A stretch of 59,787 bases of DNA from Brachybacterium epidermidis (GTDB lineage: Bacteria > Actinomycetota > Actinomycetes > Actinomycetales > Dermabacteraceae): assembly GCF_015209585.1 (NCBI RefSeq), contig NZ_JADEYR010000016.1:1-59787 (forward strand). The letters run 5' to 3'. Positions 58,449-59,787 of the stretch are shown here, piece after piece (the first letter of the stretch is position 1; every line of letters starts with the position of its first letter). The notes under the pieces are model-generated. The model searched no databases and was not told where the DNA came from. It worked only from the letters and a program-made list of their open reading frames with translations. Position numbers and translations under genes: made by a program.

Positions 58449-58454
58449 CGGCCC

Positions 58455-58460
58455 ATCCTA
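58455..58460 (-). promoter_or_regulatory. Putative -10 element of uvrA
   Basis: TAGGAT on the minus strand ends 6 bases before GTG 58448, with no Shine-Dalgarno sequence. Confidence 0.45.
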
Positions 58461-58497
58461 CGAGCGGGCACTGACGCACGAGGAGGTGCCGACCGGA

Positions 58498-58503
58498 GAT
58501 ACT
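58498..58503 (+). promoter_or_regulatory. Putative -10 element of the MBL-fold gene
   Basis: GATACT ends 6 bases before ATG 58510. With the uvrA element it forms a compact pair of back-to-back promoters. Confidence 0.4.
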
Positions 58504-58509
58504 TCTGAC

Positions 58510-59187
58510 ATGGACACGAGAGAGTACGACGGTCATGTCGAGCCCGGCGGGCCCTCCGCCACCCGCCTCTGCTCCACGCTCACCATCCGCAAGGCCTCGG
58601 TGGGAGGGATGGACAACAACGCGTATCTGCTCACGTGCCGGGTCTCCGGCGCCCAGCTGCTGATCGATGCCGCGGCGGATGCGCCGCGCCTGCTGGAGCT
58701 GGTGCGCGAAGGGTCCTCGACCGCACGCCTGGACACCATCGTCACCACCCACAGCCACCACGACCACGTCGGTGCCCTGGCCGCGATGGTGGGCGCCACC
58801 GGTGCCCGCACCGCCGCAGGCGCCGAGGACGCCCCCGACATCCGCATCCCCACCACCACCCTGCTGCGGCACGGCGACGTGGTCCGCGTGGGCGTCAACG
58901 ATCTCGAGGTAATCGCCCTGCGCGGCCACACCCCGGGCTCGGTGGCACTGCTGTGGCGGGGTGAGGAGGACGGCGACCATCTGTTCACCGGTGACTCCCT
59001 GTTCCCCGGCGGCGTCGGTGCCACCCAGGGCGACAGCGAGAGGTTCCAGCAGCTCCTGGACGACGTCGAGGAGCGCATCTTCGACCGCCTCGGCGACGAC
59101 ACCTGGGTGTACCCGGGCCACGGGGACGACACCACCCTGGGCGAGGAACGGCCGCAGCTGCCCGAGTGGCGCGAGCGGGGCTGGTGA
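58510..59187 (+). CDS. Metallo-beta-lactamase-fold hydrolase (glyoxalase II-like)
   Basis: 225 aa. Metal-binding HSHHDH (near residue 81, the H-x-H-x-D-H motif), a further His in LRGHTPGS (near 142), Asp in FTGDSLFPGG (near 161) and His in YPGHGDDT (near 201): all ligands of a two-metal MBL site. GGMDNNAYLL at the start of the fold and the overall length match the glyoxalase II-like branch found next to uvrA in actinobacteria. Its stop codon overlaps the start of the MFS gene (GTGA). Substrate unknown. Confidence 0.88.
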   Translation: MDTREYDGHVEPGGPSATRLCSTLTIRKASVGGMDNNAYLLTCRVSGAQLLIDAAADAPRLLELVREGSSTARLDTIVTTHSHHDHVGALAAMVGATGARTAAGAEDAPDIRIPTTTLLRHGDVVRVGVNDLEVIALRGHTPGSVALLWRGEEDGDHLFTGDSLFPGGVGATQGDSERFQQLLDDVEERIFDRLGDDTWVYPGHGDDTTLGEERPQLPEWRERGW

Positions 59188-59787
59188 TCACGACCCCCAC
59201 CGATCACGGCAGGCGGCAGTCGCTGTTCTCCGCCGAGTTCCGCCGCTCCACGCTGGCGCTGGCGGCGCTGCCGTTCCTGGTGGCCTTCGAGGCCCTCGCC
59301 GTCTCCACGGTGATGCCGCGAGCGGCGGAGGAGCTGGGCGGCCTCTCGCTGTACCCCCTGGTGTTCGCGGCCCCACTGGCCACCAGCCTGGTGAGCATCG
59401 TGGTGGCCGGCACCTGGAACGACCGTCAGGGCCCGATGCGGGTGATGACGGCGGGGCTGGTGGTGTTCTGCGCCGCTCTGTTGATGGTGGGGCTGGCCCC
59501 CTCGATGAGCGTGCTGGTGGCCGGGCGGGGCCTGCAGGGCCTGGGCATGGGGCTGGTGACGGTGTCCCTGTACGTGCTGATCGCCCGGCTGTACCCGCCG
59601 CACCTGCAGCCGCGGATGTTCACCGTGCTCTCGGCAGCGTGGGTGGTGCCGGGGCTGGGCGGCCCGGCGCGGGCGGGGGGGGGCCCCGGGAGCCCGGGCG
59701 CGGGGGGCGGGAGCCCGGCGCGTGCCGCGCTGCGGCCGCCGGCGCGGCGGCCGCCGCCGGGCCCCACCGCGCCGCCGCCGCCGCCCC
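59184..59787 (+). CDS. MFS transporter, 5' part only
   Basis: GTG 59184 overlaps the MBL stop codon. About 158 residues are credible: a polar start, helix 1 (LALAALPFLVAFEALAV), helix 2 (YPLVFAAPLATSLVSIVVAG), the loop-2-3 motif of major facilitator proteins in GTWNDRQGPMRV, then further helices (VVFCAALLMVGLAP, LVAGRGLQGLGMGLV). From about 59660 the frame turns into Gly/Pro/Arg/Ala only, coinciding with a near-pure G+C stretch, so the rest is not trustworthy. A drug/metabolite efflux role is likely from family; substrate unknown. Confidence 0.75.
   Translation, partial: MITTPTDHGRRQSLFSAEFRRSTLALAALPFLVAFEALAVSTVMPRAAEELGGLSLYPLVFAAPLATSLVSIVVAGTWNDRQGPMRVMTAGLVVFCAALLMVGLAPSMSVLVAGRGLQGLGMGLVTVSLYVLIARLYPPHLQPRMFTVLSAAWVVPGLGGPARAGGGPGSPGAGGGSPARAALRPPARRPPPGPTAPPPPP
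59661..59787. other. Low-quality GC-only tail at the window end
   Basis: In these 127 bases I count five A/T, with long runs of G and C (for example eight G in a row near 59674-59683) and repeated GCC/CCG units. It replaces the expected conserved MFS sequence after the SAAWVVPGLGG segment. Best explained as sequencing or assembly noise at a contig end. Confidence 0.7.

Noticed and set aside
58449..58509. LexA/SOS box controlling uvrA
   Set aside because: No GAAC-N4-GTTC-like dyad is found in the 61-bp intergenic region.

Overview
The window is GC-rich (about 70 percent by eye) actinobacterial chromosomal DNA. Gene content and order (uvrA-uvrC-rapZ-yvcK-whiA-gap-pgk-tpiA-secG, tkt-tal-zwf-opcA/pgl, xerD-parA-rluB-tyrA-cmk/der, DUF881-sbp-DUF881-garA-ftsR), a fused Cmk-Der protein and many leaderless genes point to Micrococcales, most likely Dermabacteraceae such as Brachybacterium. 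The genus is inference. Both ends look like contig edges: the left end cuts a possible transposase gene, and the last 127 bases are about 96 percent G+C and break the terminal gene, which suggests unreliable sequence.

Left edge (1-2760): a short accessory, decayed segment that appears less GC-rich than the rest. It holds a gene tail, an N-terminal remnant of a TIGR02391-like gene, a 62-residue charged protein, a TIR-domain protein, a tail-to-tail HEPN-like protein, a 54-residue ORF and a fragment of a pterin dehydratase/glyoxalase fusion gene. TIR plus HEPN is the best candidate here for an undescribed defence or toxin module.

Metabolic section (2761-11187): HAD hydrolase, TauE-type exporter, PAC2 protein, transglutaminase, then a four-gene operon with two Gfo/Idh/MocA dehydrogenases and two xylose-isomerase-like TIM barrels. 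The operon fits an oxidation/elimination/hydration/reduction route of the levoglucosan type.

Middle (11215-18279): rRNA-methyltransferase-like protein, an orphan ParA ATPase, a MerR-FtsR-GarA cluster, the DUF881-Sbp-DUF881 envelope/division operon, a degenerate methyltransferase and tRNA-Pro(GGG). Beside the tRNA lie a truncated nanE and a multidomain sialidase without a signal peptide. Next come cytosine uptake and deamination (codBA), purU, an SDR oxidoreductase, a three-gene sugar ABC importer (binding lipoprotein and two permeases, no ATPase) and a frameshifted TPR gene.

Core section (31262-59187): a five-gene leftward cluster with NUDIX and small membrane proteins, fused cmk-der, tyrA, rluB, parA and xerD (scpAB are absent from their usual place), and ctaB. 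Divergent from ctaB is the pentose-phosphate operon tkt-tal-zwf-opcA::pgl, in which the last gene is a fusion. It converges on the leftward block uvrA-uvrC-rapZ-yvcK-whiA and gap-pgk-tpiA-secG, so glycolysis, the pentose-phosphate pathway and their regulators sit together. An MBL-fold hydrolase and a truncated MFS transporter diverge from uvrA.

Many genes have no Shine-Dalgarno sequence but carry a TAnnnT-like -10 element 5-7 bases before the start codon, consistent with leaderless transcripts.
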